Positions 32,281-40,929 are shown, counted from the stretch's first letter. The stretch: 64,000 bases of DNA from Pseudomonas petrae (GCF_021728295.1 NZ_JAKJXE010000010.1:1-64000); one strand, 5' to 3'. Program-made: numbers and translations. The notes: generated by a model from the sequence alone, not told the origin.

Positions 32281-34113
32281 CTATTTTCTGGCCTTCACTG
32301 CAGGCCTCGCGTCGCTCGCTTCTTCGTCCATCCGGTCGGATTCGAACAGCTCGGACAGTTCGGTCCGGGCTTCCAGCGCGCTTTGCATCACCTTTGCGGC
32401 GTCGTCGTAGATCAAGTGCTGGCGATTCAGCACTTGTTCGTCATGACGCTTGAAGCGCTCGATGCGTGCATGGGCCTGGGCTTCACTCAGGCCCAGCCCG
32501 ATCAGCGTGCGGCGGGTCATTTCCAGGCTTGAATAGAAAGTTTCCCGCACTGCTTCGGCGTCCAGATCCAGCAAGCGGTGAACGTGCTGGCGGTTACGGG
32601 CTCGGGCGATGATCTTCATGTGCGGGTACAGCCTGCGCACCAGCTCGGCGGTCTTGATGTTGGTGTCCGGGTCATCCGTGGCGATGACGAAATATTCGGC
32701 CTGATCCACCTTCGCCGCGCGCAGGATTTCCGGCCGCAGGGGGTCACCGTAGAATACCGGTACATTACCGAAGCTGCGGGTGAACTCGATGGTTTCCACC
32801 GACGTGTCCAGCGCAATGAACGGGATGTTCTGGGCGCGCAGGATACGCGCGACGATCTGCCCCATCCGGCCCATGCCGGCGATCACCACACGCGGGTTGT
32901 CGGATTCGATTGCCTTGTACTCGGCCGGTACTTCCTTGACCACCGGTTTGGGTTTCAGCCAGCGCGACATCACCAGCAGCAACAGCGGCGTCAGCGCCAT
33001 CGACAGGGTGATCGTCAGTACCAGGGTGTCGTACAGCGTGGCGTCGAACAGGCCCTGATCGCGGCCGATCTTGAACACCACGAACGCGAATTCACCGCCT
33101 GCCGCCAGGACCAGTCCGAGGCGCAGCGCGCTTTGCTTGCCCAGCCCGCCTGCCAGACGGCCGACGAGGAACAGCAACGGCAATTTCAAGCCGATCAGCA
33201 GCAGCGTCAGGCCCATTACCGTGAGCGGCGAGTTGATCAGCAGGCCAATGTTGGCGCCCATGCCGACACTGATGAAGAACAGCCCCAGCAGCAGGCCTTT
33301 GAACGGCTCGATCTGGGCTTCCAGCTCATGACGGTATTCAGAGTCCGCCAGCAGCAGGCCGGCAAGAAACGCCCCCAGCGCCATGGACACGCCCACCAGA
33401 TCCATCAGCCACGCCGTGCCGATTACCACCAGCAAGGCGGTCGCGGTGGACACTTCCTGCAGTTTGGTTTTGGCGACAATGCGGAACACCGGCCGCAACA
33501 GGTAACGACCGCCAACCACGACAATGGCGATACCGCCGAGCACTTGCAGGCCGTGGCGCAGGGAGTCGCCGGAACTGGCATCGTGTGAACCGCCCGCCAG
33601 CATCGGCACCAGCGCGATCAGCGGAATGGCCGCGATGTCTTGAAACAGCAGAATGGCAAAGGCCAGTCGACCGTGGGGCGCATTGAGCTCCTTGCGTTCG
33701 GCCAGGCTTTGCAAGCCAAACGCGGTCGACGATAGCGCCAGCCCCAGGCCGAGCACCACGGCGCTGTTTAGCGGCTGATTGAAGCCCAGCAACGCGACCG
33801 CGCCAATGGCCACCCCCGTGAACAGCACCTGCGCCAGGCCGACACCGAACACCGATTTGCGCATGGTCCAGAGGCGTCGGGGCGATAGCTCCAGGCCAAT
33901 GATGAACAACAGCAGCACCACGCCCAGCTCGGAAATGTGCGCGACGCTTTGCGGGTCGCCGATCAGGCCGAGGCAAGACGGTCCGATGATCACACCCGCG
34001 ATCAGGTAGCCAATCACGGCGCCCAGTTGCAGGCGTTTTGCCAGAGGAACCGTGAGAACGGCGGCGAGCAGGAACACGACTGCGGCCTGCAACAGGCTGC
34101 CTTCATGGGGCAT
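32281..34113 (-). CDS. CPA2-family cation:proton antiporter (Kef-like)
   Basis: A 610-residue inner-membrane antiporter. The first ~385 residues form about twelve membrane segments with the CPA2 signatures FIIGLELSPRRLW, GLGLALSSTAFGLQSL and LLFQDIAAIPLIAL. A cytoplasmic RCK domain follows, with Rossmann loop VVIAGMGRMGQIVARIL and later VYYGDPLRPEILRA-like (VFYGDPLRPEILRA). This layout matches KefB/KefC (potassium efflux) or YbaL; glutathione-gating cannot be judged. It is the only gene of its unit. Confidence 0.9.
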   Translation of the reverse strand: MPHEGSLLQAAVVFLLAAVLTVPLAKRLQLGAVIGYLIAGVIIGPSCLGLIGDPQSVAHISELGVVLLLFIIGLELSPRRLWTMRKSVFGVGLAQVLFTGVAIGAVALLGFNQPLNSAVVLGLGLALSSTAFGLQSLAERKELNAPHGRLAFAILLFQDIAAIPLIALVPMLAGGSHDASSGDSLRHGLQVLGGIAIVVVGGRYLLRPVFRIVAKTKLQEVSTATALLVVIGTAWLMDLVGVSMALGAFLAGLLLADSEYRHELEAQIEPFKGLLLGLFFISVGMGANIGLLINSPLTVMGLTLLLIGLKLPLLFLVGRLAGGLGKQSALRLGLVLAAGGEFAFVVFKIGRDQGLFDATLYDTLVLTITLSMALTPLLLLVMSRWLKPKPVVKEVPAEYKAIESDNPRVVIAGMGRMGQIVARILRAQNIPFIALDTSVETIEFTRSFGNVPVFYGDPLRPEILRAAKVDQAEYFVIATDDPDTNIKTAELVRRLYPHMKIIARARNRQHVHRLLDLDAEAVRETFYSSLEMTRRTLIGLGLSEAQAHARIERFKRHDEQVLNRQHLIYDDAAKVMQSALEARTELSELFESDRMDEEASDARPAVKARK

Positions 34114-34376
34114 TGGGAACTCCTTGTTAAAAGAGGGCGAGGAAGAATTCTGGCTTGGATGCAGACCCGTCCCACCGCCCTGAAACGCTTAAGCGACTGA
34201 AAAGTGCGCGTATTAAACCACGTGAAAGTGGCGGGCATCAGCGGCCGAGACGCTTCGTCGCAGCCCTGACGCAGCCCCGACGCAGGCGCTGGCGTGTCAG
34301 CATCGACGTGAGCAGGTAACATGTCCGCACATTTGTACTGCGCCTCACATCTCGACCGGTTTTCAGGAATCCCGCA

Positions 34377-34565
34377 ATGACCAACAAACAGCGTCTGATT
34401 TACTCGATCATCATCGCCTTGAGCGTTCTGGCGATCATGCTTGGCCTTTCCCATCTGCAGACCACCGGCGTGCTCAGCGAAAAGACCTTTCAGTACATCG
34501 CGATCTTTGTCGCCGTGGTCGTGGTGGTGCTCAACGGCGTGCTGCGCCGCAAGGTCAAGCGCTGA
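34377..34565 (+). CDS. Small two-helix membrane protein
   Basis: A 62-residue protein consisting of two hydrophobic helices (LIYSIIIALSVLAIMLGLSHL and YIAIFVAVVVVVLNGVL) and a basic end RRKVKR. No known motif. CAGGAA precedes the ATG. Confidence 0.65.
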   Translation: MTNKQRLIYSIIIALSVLAIMLGLSHLQTTGVLSEKTFQYIAIFVAVVVVVLNGVLRRKVKR

Positions 34566-34715
34566 TCCGCGTCAGCGCAGCATTCAGCCGTTGTCAGCGG
34601 TGGCATTCATTCGGCAGCATCAAGCGGTTACAAAACCCCGGATGAACTATTTTTCCGGTCACGAACTCCAAAAAATCGCATTCAAAAAGCCCGTACAGGG
34701 AAATGGAGTTCAATC

Positions 34716-34982
34716 ATGATCAAGAAACTTACCGCTGCCGTTCTCGCCACCGCTGCCCTGACCACCGCACAGTTCGCCCTGGCGGACAAACCGGGCGCTG
34801 GCTGGATCACCATCGAAAAAGCGATCGAAAAAGCCAAGTCGGCGGGTTACACCGAAGTCTACAAGATCGAAGCCGACGACAACGGCTACTGGGAAGGCGA
34901 AGGCCGCAAAGCTGACAGCCTGACTTACGAATTCCGCATCGACGGCACCTCTGGCAACGTCCTGCGCGATCAGAAAGACTGA
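34716..34982 (+). CDS. Exported PepSY-like small protein
   Basis: An 88-residue periplasmic protein. Signal MIKKLTAAVLATAALTTAQFALA is followed by a single PepSY-like domain: ITIEKAIEKAKSAGY, VYKIEADDNGYWEGEGRKADSLTYEFRIDGTSGNVL. PepSY domains are thought to be inhibitory or binding modules. GGAG precedes the ATG. Confidence 0.83.
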   Translation: MIKKLTAAVLATAALTTAQFALADKPGAGWITIEKAIEKAKSAGYTEVYKIEADDNGYWEGEGRKADSLTYEFRIDGTSGNVLRDQKD

Positions 34983-35139
34983 TCGACCCTGCGCTTGAGC
35001 GTGTGTGGAAGCCCCCGGGCTTCCACTTCCATTTTCACTAACCCCTCGCTACTCCGTTGCTTTAACCCCTCGCAGCTTTACTCCCGCCCGTATATCCGAC
35101 AACCTTGCGCTCCCCATTTCCGTCAGCAGGAAGCGACGC

Positions 35140-35571
35140 ATGAGTGTCCGGATCGAATTCAAATCCAACCCCTCCGAAGAAGAACGGCTGCAGATCCTCG
35201 AGCCGCTGAGGGCGTACAACGCAGCCATGGCCGGCGATGGCAAGTCAGAAAAATTTGCGCTGTTTGTCCGTGACGAGCAGACCGATGTCGTTCTCGGCGG
35301 CCTGCATGGCCGAATCCTCTACAGCTGGCTATTCATCGAACTGCTCGTCGTGCCTGAACAGGCCCGGGGTCAGCGCATGGGCAGCCAGTTGATGGAGATG
35401 GCCGAGGACCTCGCCCGCGAACGGGGCTGCGTCGGCGTGTGGCTCGACACCTTTGATTTCCAGGCGCCCGAGTTCTATCGCAAGCATGGGTATGAGCAGT
35501 TTGGTCAACTGGATGACTATCCGCCCGGGCACCAGCGGCTGTTCTTCCAGAAGCGCCTGACAGCGGAGTAG
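35140..35571 (+). CDS. GNAT-family N-acetyltransferase
   Basis: A 143-residue GNAT enzyme. ELLVVPEQARGQRMGSQLMEMAE is motif A for acetyl-CoA binding, and GVWLDTFDFQAPEFYRKHGY is motif B. The ATG at 35140 has AGGAA upstream; the frame is open back to 35005 without support. The substrate is unknown. Confidence 0.88.
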   Translation: MSVRIEFKSNPSEEERLQILEPLRAYNAAMAGDGKSEKFALFVRDEQTDVVLGGLHGRILYSWLFIELLVVPEQARGQRMGSQLMEMAEDLARERGCVGVWLDTFDFQAPEFYRKHGYEQFGQLDDYPPGHQRLFFQKRLTAE

Positions 35572-35615
35572 TCGAAGGTTTCAATGGCGCACTGAAGTGG
35601 GTGGGACGCACATCC

Positions 35616-35704
35616 TGTAGGAGCGCGCTTGCCCGCGAACGCGCCGGGTCAGTTGCCAAGGCTGCGTCTGACAAAACGCTTTCGCGGGCAAGCGCGCTCC
35701 TACA
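35616..35704. repeat. REPIN (inverted REP pair)
   Basis: A perfect 24-bp inverted pair, TGTAGGAGCGCGCTTGCCC... at 35616-35639 and its exact inverse at 35681-35704, encloses a 41-nt spacer. It lies between the convergent GNAT and FAD oxidoreductase genes. Confidence 0.9.
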
Positions 35705-35735
35705 CCGGGCTGCGTATCGTGGGCAACGGCGGGGC

Positions 35736-36989
35736 TTACCTGAACCGACTCGGGCTGTAAGGCCCGGGATCGGTAAACGGCGCGGCGCCGGTCATCATTT
35801 CAGCCAGCAGCCGGCCGGTCACCGGGCCGAGCGTCAGGCCATGGTGGGCGTGCCCAAAATTGAACCACAGCCCTTTGTGTGAAGCCGCCGGCCCAATGAC
35901 CGGGCGCATGTCCGGCAAACAGGGCCGGCGACCCAGCCAGGGCTCAGCGTCCAGCCGCTCGCCCAAGGGATAGAGCGTTCGGGCGATGGCTTCGCAGCGG
36001 CGCAGCTGGATCTCGTTGATGGGCGCGTCTGGTGCGGCGAACTCGACGCCGGTGGTCAGGCGAATCCCGCGGGCCATGGGCGCCAGTACATACCCCGCCT
36101 GGGCGTCGATGATCGAGTGCTGCAACGGCTCATCCGGTTTTGCCGCGTAATGCATGTGATAGCCGCGCTTGATCCCTAGTGGGATGCGGTACCCGAAGCG
36201 GGCGGTCACCTCCGCCGATTGCGGCCCCAACGCCACCACCGCGTTTTGCGCCTGCACAACTCCCTCGCGGGTTTCCACGTGCCAGCCGTCGTTGAGCTGA
36301 TGAAGACTGGCCGCGTCACCCTTGAGCAACACGCCGCCGCGCTTGACGAACAGCGCGGCATAACCGCGGACCAATGCACCGGGATCGGTCACGCTTTTCG
36401 GGTCGAGCCAGTGAATGGCGCCCAGCGCGCCACGCAGATGAGGTTCGCGCTCGCGCAACTGGCTTGCCTCAAGCACCTCATAGCGCAGTCCGTGACGGTC
36501 ATAAGTGCGGGCGTCCACCACCGCCAGGTCAAACTCCTTCCTGTCGCGATAGAACTCGATCCAGCCCCTGGCGCGGATCAGCGAGGTCATGCCTGACGCG
36601 TCGGCGAGCAGGTCATGCTCGCTGACACAGCGTTCGATCAGCGGCAGCAGTGCGCGGCTCGCGCTGGCCAGATTGACGGGCGAGGAGTTCTGCCAGTACT
36701 GAAACAGCCAGGGCGCGATCTTCGGCAGCCAGGCCGGGCTGAAACGCAGGGAGGATTGCCGGTTCAGCGCATAACGCGCCAGTCGCGACCATTCACGCGG
36801 AAAGGCGTACGGCACGATGCTGGAGCGCTCGATCAAACCGGCATTGCCGTGGCTGGTGCCAGCGCCTGGTTCATCGCGGTCCAGCAAGACCACGCGCTGG
36901 CCTGCCGCTTGCAGGTGCAGCGCAGAACAGACGCCGACGATACCGGCGCCGAGGACGACGGTTTGGCAATCAATGGTTAGAGAATCCAT
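35736..36989 (-). CDS. FAD-dependent D-amino acid oxidoreductase (DadA-like)
   Basis: A 417-residue flavoprotein. The N-terminal Rossmann motif VVLGAGIVGVCSALHLQAAGQRVVLLDRDEPGAGTSHGNAGLI and the C-terminal substrate/FAD stretch GLWFNFGHAHHGLTLGPVTGRLLAEMM identify the DAO superfamily, DadA branch. It is divergent from dpkA, so oxidation of D-lysine to the keto acid that cyclises to Δ1-piperideine-2-carboxylate (AmaD-like activity) is a reasonable guess. Other D-amino acids or D-hydroxyproline are possible. AAGGA precedes the ATG at 36989. Confidence 0.8.
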   Translation of the reverse strand: MDSLTIDCQTVVLGAGIVGVCSALHLQAAGQRVVLLDRDEPGAGTSHGNAGLIERSSIVPYAFPREWSRLARYALNRQSSLRFSPAWLPKIAPWLFQYWQNSSPVNLASASRALLPLIERCVSEHDLLADASGMTSLIRARGWIEFYRDRKEFDLAVVDARTYDRHGLRYEVLEASQLREREPHLRGALGAIHWLDPKSVTDPGALVRGYAALFVKRGGVLLKGDAASLHQLNDGWHVETREGVVQAQNAVVALGPQSAEVTARFGYRIPLGIKRGYHMHYAAKPDEPLQHSIIDAQAGYVLAPMARGIRLTTGVEFAAPDAPINEIQLRRCEAIARTLYPLGERLDAEPWLGRRPCLPDMRPVIGPAASHKGLWFNFGHAHHGLTLGPVTGRLLAEMMTGAAPFTDPGPYSPSRFR

Positions 36990-37143
36990 CGAGCGATCCT
37001 TGTTCGGTGAGGGCAGGGCGGCCATTGCCCAAGGCTCGCAGTTTACCCGCTTGTTGCTGCGCATTACTCTTCAGAACGAGCGCCTCCAGACGCCCGCCTT
37101 TTCTGTTCCGCTTCCACGTCCAATAATCACAACGGAGCTTCAG

Positions 37144-38175
37144 ATGCCTTCAACGCACGACAGCCAGACCACCCGGACGATTTCCTTTGCCGATCTGACG
37201 GAGCTGCTGCGGCAGATCTTCGTGCGCCACGGCACCTCACCCGAGGTGGCGCGGGTGCTGGCCGCCAACTGCGCGGCCGCCGAGCGCGACGGGTCCCATA
37301 GCCACGGCATCTTCCGCATCAAGGGTTACCTGTCGTCGCTGGCAGCGGGTTGGGTCGACGGCCAGGCCGAACCGAAGGTCGAGGACGTCGGCGCAGCGTT
37401 TGTGCGCGTCGATGCCATGGGCGGTTTTGCCCAGCCCGCAATGCAGGCAGCCAAGGCCCTTGTCATGGAGAAAGCACGGAGCGCCGGGATCGCCATTCTG
37501 GCCATCCGCAACTCCCATCACTTCGCCGCGCTGTGGCCGGACGTCGAGCCGTTCGCCCAGGAAGGGTTGGTGGCGTTGAGCGTGGTCAACAGCATGACCT
37601 GCGTCGTGCCCCACGATGCGCAAAAACCCCTGTTCGGCACTAACCCCATCGCGTTCGCCGCGCCACGCGCCGACGGTCAGCCCATCGTTTTCGATATGGC
37701 CACCAGCGCCATCGCCCACGGCGACGTGCAGATTGCCGCCAGAGAGGGGCGCATGCTCCCGCCCGGGATGGGCGTCGACCGCAATGGCAAGCCGACCGAA
37801 GACCCGAAAGCCATCCTCGACGGCGGTGCGTTGCTGCCATTCGGCGGTTACAAGGGATCGGCGCTGTCGATGATGGTGGAGCTGCTGTCCGCCGCGCTCA
37901 CCGGCGGCAACTTCTCCTTCGAGTTCGACATGTCGAAGTCTCCCGGCGCGCAAACCCCCTGGACCGGTCAGGTGATCATCGTTATCGAACCGGACAAGGG
38001 CAGCGGTCAGGCATTTGCCGAACGCAGCGAAGAACTGGTCCGGCAGATGCACGGCGTCGGCCAGCAGCGCATGCCGGGTGATCGCCGCTATCGTCAGCGT
38101 GAGCGATCGTTGAAGCAAGGGATCGCGCTGTCGGCAGATGATCTTGATCGGCTGGAGGCGCTGGCCCGGGTTTAA
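37144..38175 (+). CDS. dpkA: Δ1-piperideine-2-carboxylate / Δ1-pyrroline-2-carboxylate reductase
   Basis: A 343-residue NADPH-dependent reductase of the malate/L-lactate dehydrogenase (Ldh2) family, the length of characterised Pseudomonas DpkA. Visible motifs: ERDGSHSHGIFRIKGYLSSL with the catalytic His, AIRNSHHFAAL, FGTNPIAFAAPR, DMATSAIAHGDV and GGYKGSALSMMVELLSAALTGG. It reduces cyclic imines from D-lysine or D-proline to L-pipecolate or L-proline. The divergent FAD oxidoreductase would supply the imine. GGAG lies upstream of the ATG at 37144. Confidence 0.85.
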   Translation: MPSTHDSQTTRTISFADLTELLRQIFVRHGTSPEVARVLAANCAAAERDGSHSHGIFRIKGYLSSLAAGWVDGQAEPKVEDVGAAFVRVDAMGGFAQPAMQAAKALVMEKARSAGIAILAIRNSHHFAALWPDVEPFAQEGLVALSVVNSMTCVVPHDAQKPLFGTNPIAFAAPRADGQPIVFDMATSAIAHGDVQIAAREGRMLPPGMGVDRNGKPTEDPKAILDGGALLPFGGYKGSALSMMVELLSAALTGGNFSFEFDMSKSPGAQTPWTGQVIIVIEPDKGSGQAFAERSEELVRQMHGVGQQRMPGDRRYRQRERSLKQGIALSADDLDRLEALARV

Positions 38176-38290
38176 GCGTCTGGCTTCGGATTCAGCCTAT
38201 GTGACGGCAAGAAAACGGGTGTGGACGACCACGATACCGGCGCTTATTCGCATGACCATTCGTCGCGACAGGACTTGCGCTCGAGGGGCG

Positions 38291-38318
38291 TTGAAAATAC
38301 TGTATGTTTAAACAGTAT
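38291..38318 (+). promoter_or_regulatory. SOS promoter with LexA box
   Basis: CTGTATGTTTAAACAG (38300-38315) matches the LexA consensus CTG-N10-CAG. It lies between a -35-like TTGAAA (38291-38296) and a -10-like CAGTAT (38313-38318, 16-nt spacing), so LexA binding would block polymerase. The gene starts 20 nt downstream. Confidence 0.8.
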
Positions 38319-38337
38319 CGAGAAGAAGAGAGCGGCC

Positions 38338-38586
38338 ATGCAAACCAATCAAGCCAACACCCGTCAGGAATTCGCTGCGCAGAAAAACGAATCGTCGTTC
38401 AGCAGCGTGTGGGGCAACGAGATGCAACGTGAGGATTTTCTTGCCCTGGCATCGGGACTTCGCCAGTTCAGCGCCAGTCAGGCCGACCTGGCGTTTGTGC
38501 CATCCAGCGCTGGTTATGCAGCGGGCTATGCCACGGGCAGCGCAAGCGGCTACTCGGCTGAGCAGGGTCAGCTTGCGGGGGAGTGA
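38338..38586 (+). CDS. LexA-controlled small protein of unknown function
   Basis: An 82-residue protein with an FLALASGLRQFSASQADLAF segment and a glycine/alanine/serine/tyrosine-rich tail (GYAAGYATGSASGYSAEQG). No family recognised. The ATG at 38338 has GAAGAGAG upstream and sits close behind the LexA box, so it should be induced by DNA damage. The frame is open further upstream but across the operator. Confidence 0.72.
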   Translation: MQTNQANTRQEFAAQKNESSFSSVWGNEMQREDFLALASGLRQFSASQADLAFVPSSAGYAAGYATGSASGYSAEQGQLAGE

Positions 38587-38626
38587 TGTCGGAGGGCGTG
38601 CTCCCAGCAAGACAGCCGGGACAGAT

Positions 38627-38782
38627 TCAGGGCTTGAATCGCACCAGGACCGGGACGGGCGTTTGACCGGTCACCGTGTCATATGCGTCAGGCTGGCGCA
38701 TTTTACCGGTGCGAATCATCGCCAGCGCAACCAATGTGCCCACGGCCGATAGCGCCAACCAACCCAGTAAGAAAGAAATCAT
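38627..38782 (-). CDS. Small membrane protein, 51 aa
   Basis: A short gene: MISFLLGWLALSAVGTL then VALAMIRTGKMRQ and a polar tail ending VPVLVRFKP. It has one hydrophobic helix, a ribosome site CGGAG 9 nt before the ATG, and GC-rich third positions as in the host. No family recognised. It lies convergent with the LexA-controlled gene. Confidence 0.55.
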   Translation of the reverse strand: MISFLLGWLALSAVGTLVALAMIRTGKMRQPDAYDTVTGQTPVPVLVRFKP

Positions 38783-38974
38783 TGTCTGGTTCTCCGAACT
38801 ACAGAAATCGGGCTGCCATTCAAAAAGAATAGCGGTACATCAGAACCTATCGGCTACGAACGGGATTCCTGAGCCGTCAATTCGGAAGATTGACCAAATG
38901 AGCCCAAGGGCGCAACTCCCTCGGACCAATGGGGTCTTGCTCTTTGAACATAGTCAACTTCAGGACCCTCGTTT

Positions 38975-39325
38975 ATGAAAGATCTCGGCTCACGTCTGAA
39001 AGAAGAACGCAAACGGCTCGGGCTGTCGCAACAGGACTTCGGTTCTATCGGTGGCGTAGAGGCCAACGCTCAAGGCAAATACGAGAGCGGTGAACGCATC
39101 CCGCGTTCTGATTACCTGGCGGCACTCGGCAAAAAGGGCATTGACGTCATGTACGTGCTGTCCGGTGAGCGCACGCCGATCGCCACCGACACACTGAACG
39201 AGGCGGAGCGGGCGGTCATTACTCATTACCGGGCGCTCAGCGAAGACGACCGCGAAGCGATTTCGCAGTTGGCTACATCACTTTCCGAGTGCGCGACCGA
39301 GTTTTCCCAGTCGCGTTCTGCGTAA
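38975..39325 (+). CDS. XRE/Cro-CI-type transcriptional regulator
   Basis: A 116-residue DNA-binding protein. The helix-turn-helix is LGSRLKEERKRLGLSQQDFGSIGGVEANAQGKYESGERIPRSDYLAAL, followed by IDVMYVLSGERTP and a helical C-terminal part. This type is common as phage-derived or house-keeping repressor. The regulated gene is unknown; the ParD-like gene follows after 71 nt. Confidence 0.87.
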   Translation: MKDLGSRLKEERKRLGLSQQDFGSIGGVEANAQGKYESGERIPRSDYLAALGKKGIDVMYVLSGERTPIATDTLNEAERAVITHYRALSEDDREAISQLATSLSECATEFSQSRSA

Positions 39326-39351
39326 AGAAAGTACGGAGCCGGTTGCTAGAA

Positions 39352-39381
39352 AATATACGGAACGTATATGCTCCGTATATT
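39352..39381. promoter_or_regulatory. Palindromic operator upstream of the ParD-like/map pair
   Basis: Perfect 10-bp arms AATATACGGA and TCCGTATATT are separated by ACGTATATGC, which repeats the ATATAC/GTATAT half-site a further time. The site lies 15 nt before the ParD-like start and is typical of ribbon-helix-helix autoregulation. Confidence 0.7.
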
Positions 39382-39396
39382 CTTCGAGAGGTCGGT

Positions 39397-39651
39397 ATGG
39401 GACTGGTAAAAATTTCCGAACAGATGCACGCCAACATTCGTTGCGCCAGCGCGGCCTTGAGTCGCTCGATCAATGCACAGGCCGAGCACTGGATGCGGGT
39501 GGGCATGCTCGCCGAGCTGCACCCCGGTCTGAATTACAGCGAGATCTGCCAGCTGCTGATCCGCGCTGAAACGTCCGGCGGCGCCGTGTTGAGCCTTCAG
39601 CCCTGCGATCTTGTACCGGATCTGGCCCCGGCCAGGGCGGTGTCCCAATGA
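39397..39651 (+). CDS. ParD-like antitoxin-family protein
   Basis: An 84-residue protein: MGLVKISEQMHANIRCASAALSRSINAQAEHWMRVGMLAELHPGLNYSEICQLL. This fits the ParD_like family of ribbon-helix-helix DNA-binding proteins. GAGAGG precedes the ATG and a strong dyad operator is just upstream. It overlaps the map gene by 4 nt (ATGA), so the two are cotranscribed and coupled. No classical ParE toxin is present. Confidence 0.78.
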   Translation: MGLVKISEQMHANIRCASAALSRSINAQAEHWMRVGMLAELHPGLNYSEICQLLIRAETSGGAVLSLQPCDLVPDLAPARAVSQ

Positions 39652-40433
39652 GCATCAGTCTCAAGACCGAGGCCGATCTGGTCGGGCTGCGTGTGGCGGG
39701 GCGTCTGGCCGCGGATGTGTTGGCGATGATCGTGGAGCATGTCAAGCCGGGCATCAGCACCGAAGCGCTGGATGACATCTGCAACGCTTACATCGTCAAC
39801 GAGCTGAAAGTGATCCCTGCCAATGTCGGCTACCACGGGTTCACCAAGACCACCTGTATCTCGCCCAACACGGTCGTCTGCCACGGCATCCCATCAGCGG
39901 ATGACGTGCTCAAAGACGGCGACATCGTCAACATCGACGTCGCGGTCATCAAGGATGGCTGGTACGGCGATACCAGCCGTATGTACTACGTCGGGGCGGT
40001 CAGCCCGCTCGCCCGCCGTCTGGTCGAAACCACGTACGAGGCCACGCTGGCCGGGATACACGCAGTGAGACCCGGTGCGACGCTGGGCGACATCGGCAAT
40101 GCCATCCAGAGCGTGGCCTACCGCGAAGGCTTCAGCGTGGTGCGCGAATACTGTGGGCATGGCATCGGTCGCAAATACCACGAAGAACCTCAGGTGCTGC
40201 ATTACGGCGCGGCAGGCAAGGGGCTGAAACTCAAGACCGGCATGGTTTTCACCATCGAGCCGATGATCAACGCCGGCAAACCGGGCACCTACGTGCTGGA
40301 CGATGGATGGACTGTGCTTACCCGCGACCAGTCATTGTCAGCGCAGTGGGAACACATGGTGGCGGTGACTGAGACCGGCTTCGAGCTGCTGACCCCGTGG
40401 CCGGACGGCACGGGCGACTACCCGGCGGTCTGA
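39648..40433 (+). CDS. map: Type I methionine aminopeptidase (accessory copy)
   Basis: A 261-residue aminopeptidase removing initiator methionine. All five metal ligands are seen: Asp in VNIDVAVIKDG and Asp in WYGDTSRMYY, His in CGHGIGRKYHEEP, Glu in TIEPM and Glu in AQWEHMVAVT. It is not next to rpsB, where the house-keeping map normally lies, so this is probably a second copy. It is translationally coupled to a ParD-like regulator. Confidence 0.9.
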   Translation: MSISLKTEADLVGLRVAGRLAADVLAMIVEHVKPGISTEALDDICNAYIVNELKVIPANVGYHGFTKTTCISPNTVVCHGIPSADDVLKDGDIVNIDVAVIKDGWYGDTSRMYYVGAVSPLARRLVETTYEATLAGIHAVRPGATLGDIGNAIQSVAYREGFSVVREYCGHGIGRKYHEEPQVLHYGAAGKGLKLKTGMVFTIEPMINAGKPGTYVLDDGWTVLTRDQSLSAQWEHMVAVTETGFELLTPWPDGTGDYPAV

Positions 40434-40617
40434 ACACAGGTGTTGAGCAAGAGGCTGGGCAAGAGGGTCTGGACGCATGAAGTCACAATAGCGGGCGTGA
40501 CGAAAATGAGGCTTGGCTTGTAGGCTTCTTCTCGTTCCCCTGTGGTGCTGCCTCTTGACAGGCTCAGGATGATCAGCGCAGGTAGCACCAGGGGAGAACA
40601 CCACTTTATCGATCACA

Positions 40618-40643
40618 AAAAAACCGGCCTTGGCCGGTTTTTT
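40618..40643 (+). terminator. Bidirectional terminator
   Basis: AAAAACCGGCC / GGCCGGTTTTTT with a 2-nt loop serves the convergent map gene and the minus-strand gene at 40660. The 226 nt between map and this site hold nothing else recognisable. Confidence 0.88.
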
Positions 40644-40659
40644 GTTGCCTGCGTAAAAT

Positions 40660-40929
40660 CTAATGTTTCGACGGCTCAGCTTCCAGCTGCTTGGCAGCCA
40701 CGACCCCGGAAGAGCTGAGTTTGATGGGGTACTTCAAGGACCGGCCGCCGTCACTGGGGTGGTGGACGCAACCGTCATGGATCAACCCGGCTGTTTGCAA
40801 ATGCTCAAGGGTGTCGGCGACTGCGTTCTCCCCTCTGTAGTTGTCCAGAACTTCTTTGCCCAGGCCTGTCGGGTGGGCATGCAGCAATCGGGTCAGGACT
40901 TCCTGTTTCAATGCGTTGTCGATGGTCAT
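40660..40929 (-). CDS. Small protein with winged-helix-like pattern
   Basis: An 89-residue protein: TIDNALKQEVLTRLLHAHPTGLGKEVLDNYRGENAVADTLEHLQTAGLIHDGCV, then SLKYPIKLSSSGVVAAKQL. The alternating helices and ITxxG-like end suggest a small winged helix, but I do not recognise the family. GCGAGG precedes the ATG at 40929. Confidence 0.65.
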   Translation of the reverse strand: MTIDNALKQEVLTRLLHAHPTGLGKEVLDNYRGENAVADTLEHLQTAGLIHDGCVHHPSDGGRSLKYPIKLSSSGVVAAKQLEAEPSKH

